DNA from: Asticcacaulis sp. SL142
Lineage (GTDB): Bacteria > Pseudomonadota > Alphaproteobacteria > Caulobacterales > Caulobacteraceae
Direction: 5' to 3'
NCBI RefSeq assembly: GCF_026625745.1
Contig: NZ_CP113061.1
Coordinates: 310,001 to 374,000 of the forward strand
Length of the DNA stretch: 64,000 bases
How positions within the stretch are numbered: the first letter of the stretch is position 1; every line of letters starts with the position of its first letter. This document shows, piece by piece, positions 45,614-54,099 of the stretch. The translations under genes were made by a program, and so were the position numbers. Under the pieces are notes generated by a model that made no database searches, had not been told where the DNA came from, and saw nothing but the letters and a program-made list of their open reading frames with translations.

Positions 45614-47629
45614 ATGGTACGTGAATACTATATAGGGGACGCGGTTTACTTTAAACTGGTAAAAAGCGCCTATGGTAATTTGTTACCAATGCTGTTTGTG
45701 AATGTGGCGGCTGCGCTTGGGGCGACGTGGGTATTAATGCACGCGGGCTTTGCTGCGGCAATATACTGGTTTGGCGGCATGATTTTCTTAAGTCTGCTTC
45801 GATTAGCAGGTTTGCAGAGATTTAACGCCCTGCTTCGAAGGGCATTGATAACCAAGAAAAGTGACCTTACCCAGTGGAAGAAATACTATGGCGTAGGGCT
45901 GTGTTCATCAGGGTTATTGTGGGTGATCCTGGCATGTGACGTTGTACTGGGTGTGAGCGGAACGGCCAGCGTGTCCGCAAAATATACACTTATCATCATC
46001 ATATCCTCCCTGGCGGGTGGTGCCACAGGCGTAACGGCAGCCCTGAAGCGGGAAGGGCGTCTATATATTAGCATACTTTTGCTGCCAGCTTCGGTGGCTC
46101 TGGCGGTTGCAAATTCCGGCGATATTGTTATCGCGGGGCTTGGTATTGTGTTCTGGGTCGTTATGCTTGTGGGCCACAAGAATAACCATCATATCCTCCG
46201 CCAGAGCTATGAACTTCAGCACGAAAACTCGAACCTCATTCATAGCCTACGTACCTTAAACAGTTCGCTGGAAGCTAAGGTGGTCGAACGCACTGTGGCT
46301 TTGAAGGAAATTGCGCACAAGGATGCACTCACGAACCTGCTAAATCGCCGAGGCTTGATGGAGTGGGCACATCAAACCTTAGATGAAAACCCCGGTTTGC
46401 GCCTGGCTGTCTTGTTTCTTGATCTTGATCGGTTCAAACAGGTCAATGACGCTCTGGGTCATGATGTGGGTGACCATGTGCTCGCATGTGTGTCCAGGCG
46501 GATCCATGAGCAGTTGTTTTCAGATAGTGTGATGGCCCGTTGGGGCGGCGACGAGTTTGTGATTGCGGTGCCTCTGAAGTCGGGGGATACCGAGCATCTT
46601 CAGCACCTCCCGTCATTGATTATCGAGGCGGCAGGTATGCCTGTTATGCTGAATGGCGAAGAAATTAAATTAGGGGTTAGTATAGGTTACGCAATTTACC
46701 CGGATGATGACCCGTCTTTTACAAATATCATCCAGGCGGCTGATCTGGCGGTCGCGGAGGTCAAACGTACCGAACGCGGCGGCGTTCTGGCTTATAGTGA
46801 AACCTACGCCGAGGTGCAGCGCCGGCGCTATGATCTCAGTCGAGCCCTCGCCAAGGCGATTGGCACGAACGAGCTGAGTTTAGTGTATCAGCCAATTGTG
46901 AGTGCAAAAACCGGGCGTGTCGTAGCCCAGGAAGCACTGGCCCGCTGGAACCATCCCCTCCTGGGTCAGATCAGTCCCGACGAATTCATCAGACTTGCAG
47001 AAGATACGGATAGAATTAATGCCTTAGGGGAATGGACCCTTACTGAAGCCTGCCGTTATGCAAAAAGCTGGAGCTCTGACGCGTCGCATGTGAAAATTGC
47101 CGTCAATGTTTCCATTAAACAAATGGTGCGGGGGCATTTCGATTTAAAGGTTGTTCAAATTTTGAATGCCACGGGCCTCAGCCCAAGCCGGCTTCAACTT
47201 GAAGTCACTGAGTCAGTCTTTGATGATGAGCATATGGAAATGGTGCTGTCCTGCGTGAAAAATCTTCGGGACCTTGGTGTCGACGTTCATATCGACGATT
47301 TTGGAACCGGATATTCATCGCTGTCGCGGCTTCACCGCTTCCAGGTTGGGGCTGTAAAAATAGATCGGTGCTTCGTGAATGAGCTCTCCGGTAAGGGGCG
47401 CGTTGTCATTGAAAGTACCGTTATGATCGCGCGCCAATTCGGCTTTGAAATCATCGCTGAGGGCGTTGAAACGGTGGAACAAGCCAAGGCACTTTATGAA
47501 ATCGGAGTGGATGAGTTTCAGGGGTACTACTTTGGTCGCCCGCAGGCCGAGGCATCGCACACGGCGTTTCGCCCTGTCTGGGCTGGTGGCGATCACCTGG
47601 AGACGCATCAAAGACACGGGCGCAATTAA
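45614..47629 (+). CDS. Membrane GGDEF-EAL protein (cyclic di-GMP turnover)
   Basis: 671 residues. N-terminal membrane domain with about six helices (20-200), a coiled-coil linker (about 205-235, HENSNLIHSLRTLNSSLEAK), GGDEF at about 240-390 and EAL at about 405-655. The GGDEF active site is intact (ARWGGDEFVIA), but the RxxD inhibitory site is absent (reads QLFSDS). EAL catalytic residues look intact: QEALARWNHP, NVSIKQM, EVTESVF, IDDFGTGYSSL, KIDRCF, AEGVET. Either activity is possible, with phosphodiesterase well supported. The AT-rich upstream region and isolated position suggest its own transcription unit. Confidence 0.93.
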   Translation: MVREYYIGDAVYFKLVKSAYGNLLPMLFVNVAAALGATWVLMHAGFAAAIYWFGGMIFLSLLRLAGLQRFNALLRRALITKKSDLTQWKKYYGVGLCSSGLLWVILACDVVLGVSGTASVSAKYTLIIIISSLAGGATGVTAALKREGRLYISILLLPASVALAVANSGDIVIAGLGIVFWVVMLVGHKNNHHILRQSYELQHENSNLIHSLRTLNSSLEAKVVERTVALKEIAHKDALTNLLNRRGLMEWAHQTLDENPGLRLAVLFLDLDRFKQVNDALGHDVGDHVLACVSRRIHEQLFSDSVMARWGGDEFVIAVPLKSGDTEHLQHLPSLIIEAAGMPVMLNGEEIKLGVSIGYAIYPDDDPSFTNIIQAADLAVAEVKRTERGGVLAYSETYAEVQRRRYDLSRALAKAIGTNELSLVYQPIVSAKTGRVVAQEALARWNHPLLGQISPDEFIRLAEDTDRINALGEWTLTEACRYAKSWSSDASHVKIAVNVSIKQMVRGHFDLKVVQILNATGLSPSRLQLEVTESVFDDEHMEMVLSCVKNLRDLGVDVHIDDFGTGYSSLSRLHRFQVGAVKIDRCFVNELSGKGRVVIESTVMIARQFGFEIIAEGVETVEQAKALYEIGVDEFQGYYFGRPQAEASHTAFRPVWAGGDHLETHQRHGRN

Positions 47630-47712
47630 CTACCGATGCTTTGCAGGCTTAGTCTTATCATATGGGTCTGACTGTTGGGGCCGTCGGGAAAAGTAAGACG
47701 AATTTCTCCGAG

Positions 47713-48519
47713 TCAGTCCTCAATGGTATCGTGGGTGGCAACCGCGCCGCGCCGCCAGTAGCCTGCGGCTTTCAGCCATTTCGGATTGATGCCGTGGTCT
47801 CTAATGAGTTGAGTGCGCAAGGCTTTGGCGGTGGCGGACTCGCAGGCAACCCAGGCGTAGCAGTCGCCCGCCGGGAGGTGGATGGTCTTTAAGACTTCGC
47901 TTAGCGTCTGACCTTCACGGCGATAAATCCAGTGTATAGTGACATCGGCGGGGGTATCGAAGCTGAGTTGGTCGGTCTCAGACTCGACTTCGACCAGCAC
48001 CACAGCTTTGGCACCAACCGGCAATTCTTCCAAACGGCGGCCGATTGCGGGCAGGGCGGTCTCATCGCCAATCAGAATATAGCCGTCAAAGGCCAGAGGA
48101 ATTACAAACGAGCAGCGCGGCCCGCCGACCCTAAGTTCATCGCCGACTTTGGCGGTCTGTGCCCATGTGGTCGCTGGCCCCGCCTCATGGACGGCGAAGT
48201 CGAGCGTGAGGTGGTTGTTTGTGCGGTCATAGGCGCGCGGGGTATAGTCGCGGGCGATGACGGTCTGGCCTTCCGGCATCTGCCTTATACCGTCGGGGCC
48301 CAGCACAGGTGTGGCAATCTCACCGGTCGCGGGATCAGGGAAAAAGACCTTTACATGGTCGTCGAAGCCCAGACTGGTAAAGCCGGTCAGGTCATCGCCG
48401 CCTAATACGATCCGGATCATGTTTGGCGATAGATGATGTTTTGACACAACTTTCAGGTGGCGGGCCGGGCCCAGATTATGGCGTACGCGTACCGGCGCGT
48501 GTGGATCGGCATCGGTCAT
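47713..48519 (-). CDS. NADPH-dependent ferric-chelate reductase (SIP family, YqjH-like)
   Basis: 268 residues. FAD-binding signature ARDYTPRAYD (RxYTxR), NAD(P)-side AWVACESATAKALR, and the C-terminal KAAGYWRRGA typical of siderophore-interacting proteins of the YqjH/ViuB type. It releases iron from ferric siderophores by reduction in the cytoplasm. Its start follows the PadR stop by 1 bp; together they mirror the E. coli yqjH/yqjI regulator-reductase pair. Confidence 0.9.
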   Translation of the reverse strand: MTDADPHAPVRVRHNLGPARHLKVVSKHHLSPNMIRIVLGGDDLTGFTSLGFDDHVKVFFPDPATGEIATPVLGPDGIRQMPEGQTVIARDYTPRAYDRTNNHLTLDFAVHEAGPATTWAQTAKVGDELRVGGPRCSFVIPLAFDGYILIGDETALPAIGRRLEELPVGAKAVVLVEVESETDQLSFDTPADVTIHWIYRREGQTLSEVLKTIHLPAGDCYAWVACESATAKALRTQLIRDHGINPKWLKAAGYWRRGAVATHDTIED

Positions 48520-49119
48520 TCAGATACGCTCCACCTTTTTGGCGGCGTCATCCAGAATGTCGGCAATGGCTTCGATTTCGGTCAGGGTCAGGGGCTCACG
48601 GTTGAGGCGCAGATGAAGAGCGGTTTTAAAGTTTTCAATCGCCCGCACAATCTGGGGCGGGCGTTCGCCCAGTCGGTCCTTGCCGCGTTCAAGGCGGCCC
48701 ATGGCGTCCGCGACCGCCTCGGCGTTTTGTGTCAGGAAATCCAGACCAGCAGGCGTGATGGTATAAAGCTTGCGGCCGTCTTCGGTGGCGGCAATGGTGG
48801 CATAGCCGAGTTCCTCGATCCAGCTCAGGATCGGATAGACCACGCCGGGGCTTGGGCTATAGGCGCCGTCGAGTTTATCTTCGATCGCCTTGATCAGTTC
48901 GTAGCCATGGCTTGGTTTTTCACTGATGTAGGTCAATAGCACCAGACGCAGGCCGCCATGGCCGAAAATGCGCCCGCCACCGCGCCGTTTACCGTCTCTG
49001 CCTTCAGGAGAGTCGCCAAAACCGCGACCCTGACGACCTTTACCCATGCCGCCAAAGATGTCGTCGCGTTGCCGCAGGATGTGTGCGCCGCCATGGCGCA
49101 TGTGTGCAAATTTCTGCAT
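48520..49119 (-). CDS. PadR-family regulator, YqjI/NfeR-like
   Basis: 199 residues from ATG 49119 (AAGAAAG upstream; a TTG 9 codons earlier is less likely). An N-terminal ~50-residue Gly/Arg/His-rich extension precedes the PadR winged helix: FGHGGLRLVLLTYISEKPSH, GYELIKAIEDKLDGAYSPSP and GVVYPILSWIEELGY. The helical C-terminus is a dimerisation domain. This closely resembles E. coli YqjI, a nickel-responsive repressor of the ferric reductase YqjH. Here the N-terminal extension has a few His but no Cys, so metal binding may differ. Operator candidate at 49149-49164. Confidence 0.85.
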   Translation of the reverse strand: MQKFAHMRHGGAHILRQRDDIFGGMGKGRQGRGFGDSPEGRDGKRRGGGRIFGHGGLRLVLLTYISEKPSHGYELIKAIEDKLDGAYSPSPGVVYPILSWIEELGYATIAATEDGRKLYTITPAGLDFLTQNAEAVADAMGRLERGKDRLGERPPQIVRAIENFKTALHLRLNREPLTLTEIEAIADILDDAAKKVERI

Positions 49120-49148
49120 TTCTATATCTTTCTTAATTTTAGACAATA

Positions 49149-49164
49149 TTTAGATATATCTAAA
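49149..49164. promoter_or_regulatory. Probable PadR autoregulatory operator
   Basis: Perfect 16-bp palindrome TTTAGATATATCTAAA, 30 bp upstream of the PadR start, in AT-rich DNA suited to a promoter. AT-rich dyads of this sort are typical of PadR/YqjI sites. Confidence 0.75.
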
Positions 49165-49298
49165 ACGCAACTAAATCAAGATGCAGTGCATGAATTTTAT
49201 TTAATGTCGGAATCTGCATCCAAATGGCCGTGTCAAAGGCTCTAGTCATCACAGGGCCGGTTATAGGGGCCCGCAACTTTTTACTGAGGAGTATGACT

Positions 49299-49682
49299 AT
49301 GGAACTGGGAATTCTGGTGCCCCTGGCACCATTCATCATGGTGATTACCATCGTTGTGGTGTCAAAGATTTATAAAAACAAGGAGCAGGAAGAAATCCAC
49401 AAGACCTTGCGCATGGCTATTGAAAAGGGCCAGAACCTGTCGAAAGAGGACTTCGACATTCTGCGCAATAATGTGAAGGTCAAATCGCCGATGAACGATA
49501 TCCGCAACGGACTGATCACTATGTTCGTGGGCATAGGTATCTGCGTGTTCGGGTATTTCCTGAGTTTTGAGAAAGGTGACGCCCTTTATCCGCTAATCGG
49601 TATTGGGGCTATTCCGGGTTTTATCGGCCTGGCGCTGGTCATCATCGGTCTGTTTGGTCTGGCTCAAAAGACAAAGGATTAA
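49299..49682 (+). CDS. Small membrane protein (DUF6249-like)
   Basis: 127 residues from ATG 49299, with GAGGAG at 49286-49291 (ATG 49293 is too close to the Shine-Dalgarno). One helix at the N-terminus (about 5-22), a charged cytoplasmic stretch with a short coiled region (NKEQEEIHKTLRMAIEKGQN), then two helices (about 66-85 and 92-117). The pattern resembles DUF6249-type proteins that often precede ECF sigma factors, as here (sigma gene 25 bp downstream). Probably part of the same operon. Function unknown. Confidence 0.7.
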   Translation: MELGILVPLAPFIMVITIVVVSKIYKNKEQEEIHKTLRMAIEKGQNLSKEDFDILRNNVKVKSPMNDIRNGLITMFVGIGICVFGYFLSFEKGDALYPLIGIGAIPGFIGLALVIIGLFGLAQKTKD

Positions 49683-49707
49683 GCGGGCTTAAGCACGCGA
49701 CCCTTTC

Positions 49708-50361
49708 ATGCCACAGTCACCCAGTCACAACTCTGCGCAGGATCAGTCCGATATCGACCTCATCGGTCGGGCGGTTACCGGATCGCACACCGCTTTCGGC
49801 GAACTTGTCCGCCGCCACAGCGGGGCCTTGCGCACGCATTTGCGGCGGATGGGGGCGCAAAGCTCAGATGCTGACGATATCGCGCAGGAAGCCTTCATGG
49901 CCGCATTTGAGCGCCTGTCTGAGTTCCGCTTTGAAGGGCCGTTTATTGCTTGGTTGAAGATGATCGCCTCGCGCCGGTATCTGAAAAAGCTGAAAGCCGC
50001 CCAAAAGTACCTGTTTACCGATGATATTACCCTGTTTGAGACACCGGATCAGGCACCGCCCCCGGCTGATATGCGATTGCATGATCTGGATAGTGCGCTC
50101 TCACAGCTTAAGCCGATAGAGCGGGTGTGCGTGACGCTTAACTTCAGTGCCGGGTTGTCTCATGGTGACGTGGCCGCTGAGACCGGTCTGCCGCTGGGGA
50201 CGGTAAAAAGCCATATTAAACGTGGGCTGGATCAGCTTAAATCCGCGCTCACGGTGCCAAACGCTTCAGCTCAACCAAATTCTTCAGCTCAACCAAATTC
50301 TCCCTCTCAAGACGCCGCGACCGTTTCTGCGACGCCGACATTCATGGACGAACGAAGATGA
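49708..50361 (+). CDS. ECF-family RNA polymerase sigma factor
   Basis: 217 residues. Sigma region 2 (about 17-85): GELVRRHSGALRTHLRRMGA, DADDIAQEAFMAAFERLSEF, FIAWLKMIASRRYL. Region 4 (about 125-180): LDSALSQLKPIERVCVTLNF and LPLGTVKSHIKRGLDQLKSA. A Ser/Gln/Asn-rich tail follows, encoded by an 18-bp tandem repeat. The stop overlaps the next start by 4 bp, as with sigma/anti-sigma pairs. Confidence 0.92.
   Translation: MPQSPSHNSAQDQSDIDLIGRAVTGSHTAFGELVRRHSGALRTHLRRMGAQSSDADDIAQEAFMAAFERLSEFRFEGPFIAWLKMIASRRYLKKLKAAQKYLFTDDITLFETPDQAPPPADMRLHDLDSALSQLKPIERVCVTLNFSAGLSHGDVAAETGLPLGTVKSHIKRGLDQLKSALTVPNASAQPNSSAQPNSPSQDAATVSATPTFMDERR
50264..50299 (+). repeat. 18-bp direct tandem repeat (two copies) in the sigma gene
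   Basis: CTTCAGCTCAACCAAATT occurs twice back to back (50264-50281, 50282-50299), encoding a doubled SAQPNS unit in the C-terminal tail. In frame, so copy changes would lengthen or shorten only the tail. Confidence 0.9.
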
Positions 50362-50795
50362 CCGACGACAAAGATCCTTATATCCGTGCGCTCTTTGACA
50401 TAAGTCCGACCTATGACGATGCGCCGGCTTTCCAGCAAAAGGTCATGATGGGGCTGACGCTCAAATCGTGGCTCAGGCAGGGGCTGGTGGTGATTTCGGG
50501 GCTGATCGGCGGGCTTTATGCCCTGACGCAGTTTGTACGTATGCCGGAATGGTCGCTCAAAGGGGGGGGGCTTTACACCGGCTCACTTCAGATGGCGACC
50601 CGCCGTACCGATGCCACGGTTGAGGCCGGGGTTGAGTTTATTGACATCATGGCCCGCGGACTGGCTGACAGTTTGTTTGCCGTGGGCGGCTATGTGCAGT
50701 GGATGCAGACGCCGCAGTTTTTCTGGGTAAGCTTTGCGCTCTGTTCGTGCATTCTGGTGCTCTACTTGTTGAATGATGCTCAGGAACGCATATAA
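50358..50795 (+). CDS. Membrane protein coupled to ECF sigma factor (candidate anti-sigma)
   Basis: 145 residues with a short cytoplasmic N-terminus (about 40 residues, DPYIRALFDISPTYDDAPAF), a helix at about 40-58, a periplasmic stretch of about 60 residues and a second helix at about 122-140. The ATGA overlap with the sigma gene suggests coupled translation and a functional pair. No zinc (HxxxCxxC) anti-sigma motif is present, so it does not fit the ZAS family. Anti-sigma role is inferred from context only. Confidence 0.7.
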   Translation: MTDDKDPYIRALFDISPTYDDAPAFQQKVMMGLTLKSWLRQGLVVISGLIGGLYALTQFVRMPEWSLKGGGLYTGSLQMATRRTDATVEAGVEFIDIMARGLADSLFAVGGYVQWMQTPQFFWVSFALCSCILVLYLLNDAQERI

Positions 50796-50840
50796 GTCCT
50801 CAGCGCCGCCAGTTCCCGGCGCGCATTAAGAGGTTCGACT

Positions 50841-51656
50841 GTGAGTATTCATGCCAAGGTCAAGCGCCTGACCGCCCCTGAAATCTACGCCCGCAAAGGG
50901 CAGGTGCCGCTGGTGTGCCTGACGGCCTATACGGCGCCGGTCGCTGAAATTCTTGATGAACACTGCGATGTGCTGCTGGTCGGCGACAGTGTCGGCATGG
51001 TGGTCCACGGCCTGCCGTCGACCATCGGGGTCACTATGGACATGATGATCCTCCATGCGCAGGCGGTTATGCGCGGGTCTGAGCGGGCGTTCGTGGTGGT
51101 TGATATGCCGTTTGGTTCCTATGAGGCGGGACAGGAACAGGCCTTTCATAATGCCGCGCGACTGCTGAAAGAGACGGGCGCTCAGGCCGTTAAGATCGAA
51201 AGCGGGCCGACCGTGCATGAAACCGTCGCCTATCTGGTTCAGCGCGGTATTCCGGTCATGGGCCATGTCGGTTTGCGCCCGCAGGCGGTCAACGTCGATG
51301 GCGGGTTCAAGGCCAAGGGGCGCACTGAACTTGAGCGCAAAAAAGTCATTCAGGAAGCGCTGGATACCGATGCGGCCGGGGCCTTTGCTATCGTGATTGA
51401 AGGCGTGGCTGAGGATCTGGCGCGCGAAATCACCGGATTGGTCAAGGCGCCGACCATTGGAATCGGGGCTTCGGCGGGCTGTGACGGGCAGGTGTTGGTG
51501 ACCGATGACATGCTGGGGCTGTTCGACTGGTCGCCCAAGTTTGTGCGCCGGTATGCCGATATGCGTGGGGCGATTTCAAAGGCGGCTGAGGATTATGCCA
51601 AAGATGTCCGCGATCGCAGCTTTCCCGCCCCACAAGAGACATATTTTGCCAAATAA
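50841..51656 (+). CDS. panB: 3-methyl-2-oxobutanoate hydroxymethyltransferase
   Basis: 271 residues from GTG 50841 with AGAGG upstream. First committed step of pantothenate synthesis. TIM-barrel motifs: [40 protein letters not shown] (metal Asp), [39 protein letters not shown] and [20 protein letters not shown]. coaD elsewhere in the window acts later in CoA synthesis. Monocistronic in appearance. Confidence 0.96.
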   Translation: MSIHAKVKRLTAPEIYARKGQVPLVCLTAYTAPVAEILDEHCDVLLVGDSVGMVVHGLPSTIGVTMDMMILHAQAVMRGSERAFVVVDMPFGSYEAGQEQAFHNAARLLKETGAQAVKIESGPTVHETVAYLVQRGIPVMGHVGLRPQAVNVDGGFKAKGRTELERKKVIQEALDTDAAGAFAIVIEGVAEDLAREITGLVKAPTIGIGASAGCDGQVLVTDDMLGLFDWSPKFVRRYADMRGAISKAAEDYAKDVRDRSFPAPQETYFAK

Positions 51657-51805
51657 ATAGCCCAAATCGATGGGTGTGGGGGCTTAACCGCTAAATCCCC
51701 GGCTAAATTCGTTGCGCAACCTCGTGCTTGTCGCTAGGTTCGCGCGCAAAACAGGGTTAAAACACCTCGGCATATTGCGAGGCCTGAGATTATTGAGGAT
51801 TATTC

Positions 51806-52609
51806 GTGAGCGATATTTTTGAAGAAGCCGAAGAAGGGCTTCGCACGGAAAAATGGACCAGCATCGCTAAAAAGAGCGCGCCCTGGGTGGGCGGTGGTCT
51901 GGGATTGGCGCTGCTGGCCGCCCTCGGTGTCTGGGGCTTTACCCATATGCAATCCAAGGATGCAGCCAAGGCATCTGAGTCTTACGCCGCGGGTCTTGAG
52001 GCCCTGCAATCGGGCGATAAGGCTAAGGCCGCCAAGGATTTCGATGCGACCGTCAAGATCGGCGCCGAGGCTTATGAGTCCATGGCGTTGACCCAGCTTG
52101 CCGCCATTGCGCTCAGTGACGATAAGCCCGCAGACGCTCTGGCCAAGCTGGACGAAGCGGCCAAGGTAACCGGCGATCCACTGCTGAAAGATCTGGCGTC
52201 GCTCAAAGCCGCGTACATTGACTTTGATGAGAAAGCGACTTTTGCCGACCTTGAAAAGCGTCTGACCCCGCTGACCAAGGACGGGCGGCCCTATCAGGCT
52301 CTCGCCAAGGAAGCGCTGGCCATGGCCAAGATTCAGAACGGTGACCTCAAGGGGGCGCGCGCTGATCTTGAGACGCTGGCGATTACGCTTGGCACCCCTG
52401 ATGGTGTTAAGGAACGTGCCCAGCAGGCGGTTCAGGCGATTGATTCCGGGGCGGCTGATCTGGCGCGCAAGATTGTCGCCCTGCCCAAGCCGTCGGATGA
52501 GCAACTGCGCGCACAGGTCATGAAGCTTCAGGCGATGCAGCAGGCGCAAATGCAAGCCCAGATGCAGGCTCAGGCGGCGGTACAAGGTCAGGCACCTGCG
52601 CCGCAATAA
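51806..52609 (+). CDS. YfgM-like TPR membrane protein
   Basis: 267 residues. Short cytoplasmic N-terminus, one helix (about 31-47, WVGGGLGLALLAALGVWGF), then a periplasmic TPR-like region with Ala/Lys-rich helices and a Gln/Met/Ala repeat at the C-terminus (QAQMQAQMQAQAAVQ). Same architecture and gene order (yfgM-bamB-der) as E. coli YfgM, an ancillary subunit of the SecYEG translocon near periplasmic chaperones. Start near 51806; a GTG slightly upstream cannot be excluded. Confidence 0.85.
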   Translation: MSDIFEEAEEGLRTEKWTSIAKKSAPWVGGGLGLALLAALGVWGFTHMQSKDAAKASESYAAGLEALQSGDKAKAAKDFDATVKIGAEAYESMALTQLAAIALSDDKPADALAKLDEAAKVTGDPLLKDLASLKAAYIDFDEKATFADLEKRLTPLTKDGRPYQALAKEALAMAKIQNGDLKGARADLETLAITLGTPDGVKERAQQAVQAIDSGAADLARKIVALPKPSDEQLRAQVMKLQAMQQAQMQAQMQAQAAVQGQAPAPQ

Positions 52610-52659
52610 CGCTAACCGACACACTATAAACTCCAGATATATCCGAGACGGAAACCCCA

Positions 52660-54060
52660 ATGATGCATTCTAAGGCTTACATAAAGACCGCCAGCGTTAT
52701 GGCTTTGGCCTTGGCCGTGGGACTTTCCGGCTGCTCGACGATCAGCCGCCTTAATCCCCTGAACAAGGGGGACGAAGGCCCCGAAGCTGTGGCGACACAG
52801 GGTGAGCGGATTTCTATCGTTGCTTTCGATCAGAAGATGGCACCTTCGGAAAGTCTGGCGGGCATTGATTTCTATATTCCGGAAGCCAAGACGGTATCCT
52901 CGTGGCCCAAGGCCGGTGGCCCGGATGGGGTTGAAATCGATCATGTTGATGCTGCCAAGGATTTCAAAGTCGCGTGGACGAAATCGATCGGTGAAAAGTC
53001 CAAGGGCCTGTCGCAGGTTCTGGCACCGCCTGTCTCGGACGGTAAGCTGATCTATGTCATGGACGGCAATGCCCACGTCAGCGCTTTTGACGTCAATTCC
53101 GGTGAGCGGGTATGGGAGCAAAACCTCAACCCTGACATCAAGCGTGACAAGGATGCCTTTGGCGGCGGTCTGGCCCTGAATGGCGATAAGCTGTTCGTGA
53201 CGTCTGGCTATCGTCTGGTGGTCGCCCTGAACGCTCAAACCGGCGCGCGCGAGTGGGAAAAGACGCTGGATTCGCCCGCGCATGCCGCCCCAGTCTATAA
53301 TGCCAAATATGTGTTTGTGACCGATGTCGATAACCAGTTGATGGCCTTTGATGTCACGACCGGCGATCCGATGTGGACCTATCAGGCCATTGTGGAGCCG
53401 GCCCGTATTCTGAAAGCGTCCTCTCCGGTTATCGGCGGTAATGTGCTCTATGCGCCGTTTTCATCCGGTGAATTAATTGCGCTGGATACCAATACCGGCA
53501 GTCCGGTGTGGCAGCAGGTTCTGGCCCGTACCAGCCGTACCAACGCCCTGTCTGAAATCCGCGATATTTCCGGTCACCCGGTGATCTATCGCAACGAAGT
53601 GTTCGCGGCCTCCCATTCGGGCGTGTTTGCGGCCATGGATCTCAAGACCGGTCAGCCGCGCTGGACCGTCAATGCCGACAGCATAAACACACCTCTGCCC
53701 GCCGGGGATGTGGTTTATCTGGCGACCGTTCAGGGCGAACTGATGGCTGTCAACCGCGATTCCGGTCAGGTCTACTGGCTGGCCGACCTGAATGAAGGCG
53801 AGCCGAAGACCAAGAAAAGTTTCTTTGGTCTGGGTAAGGAAAAGAAAATCGGTATTCGCACCGTCTGGACCGGGCCTATTTTGGCGTCCGGGCGTCTGAT
53901 ACTGGTCAATTCGGATGGTAAGGCTGTGGCGTTTGATCCAAAGACCGGCAAGAAAACCGATGAGCTTAAGATTGATGGAGCGGCCTTCATCGCGCCGATC
54001 CCGGTCGGCGATAAGCTGTTCGTTGTCACCAATGATGCCAAGCTGGTCGCGATACAGTAA
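52660..54060 (+). CDS. bamB: Outer-membrane assembly lipoprotein BamB
   Basis: 466 residues. Signal peptide with lipobox LSGC. Eight-bladed beta-propeller of PQQ-like repeats: SGERVWEQNLNPD, TGAREWEKTLDSPAHAAPV, TTGDPMWTYQ, TGSPVWQQVLARTSRTNALS, TGQPRWTVNA and SGQVYWLADL. BamB helps the BamA complex insert barrel proteins. Between yfgM-like and der genes, as in E. coli. A ~80-residue segment between the lipobox and the first blade is longer than in E. coli. Confidence 0.9.
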   Translation: MMHSKAYIKTASVMALALAVGLSGCSTISRLNPLNKGDEGPEAVATQGERISIVAFDQKMAPSESLAGIDFYIPEAKTVSSWPKAGGPDGVEIDHVDAAKDFKVAWTKSIGEKSKGLSQVLAPPVSDGKLIYVMDGNAHVSAFDVNSGERVWEQNLNPDIKRDKDAFGGGLALNGDKLFVTSGYRLVVALNAQTGAREWEKTLDSPAHAAPVYNAKYVFVTDVDNQLMAFDVTTGDPMWTYQAIVEPARILKASSPVIGGNVLYAPFSSGELIALDTNTGSPVWQQVLARTSRTNALSEIRDISGHPVIYRNEVFAASHSGVFAAMDLKTGQPRWTVNADSINTPLPAGDVVYLATVQGELMAVNRDSGQVYWLADLNEGEPKTKKSFFGLGKEKKIGIRTVWTGPILASGRLILVNSDGKAVAFDPKTGKKTDELKIDGAAFIAPIPVGDKLFVVTNDAKLVAIQ

Positions 54061-54073
54061 ATACTGGCATTTA

Positions 54074-54099
54074 GGCCCGTCTGTCTGTAAAGACGGGCC
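54074..54099 (+). promoter_or_regulatory. Hairpin abutting the der start codon
   Basis: GGCCCGTCT (54074-54082) pairs perfectly with AGACGGGCC (54091-54099); the ATG of der is the next base. No separate Shine-Dalgarno is visible, so the structure may cap bamB mRNA or limit der translation. Confidence 0.5.

Noticed and set aside
51800..52660. 286-codon minus-strand frame opposite the yfgM-like gene
   Set aside because: The plus frame has the YfgM membrane-TPR layout and conserved order with bamB and der; the minus translation is Arg/Leu-rich with no motif.
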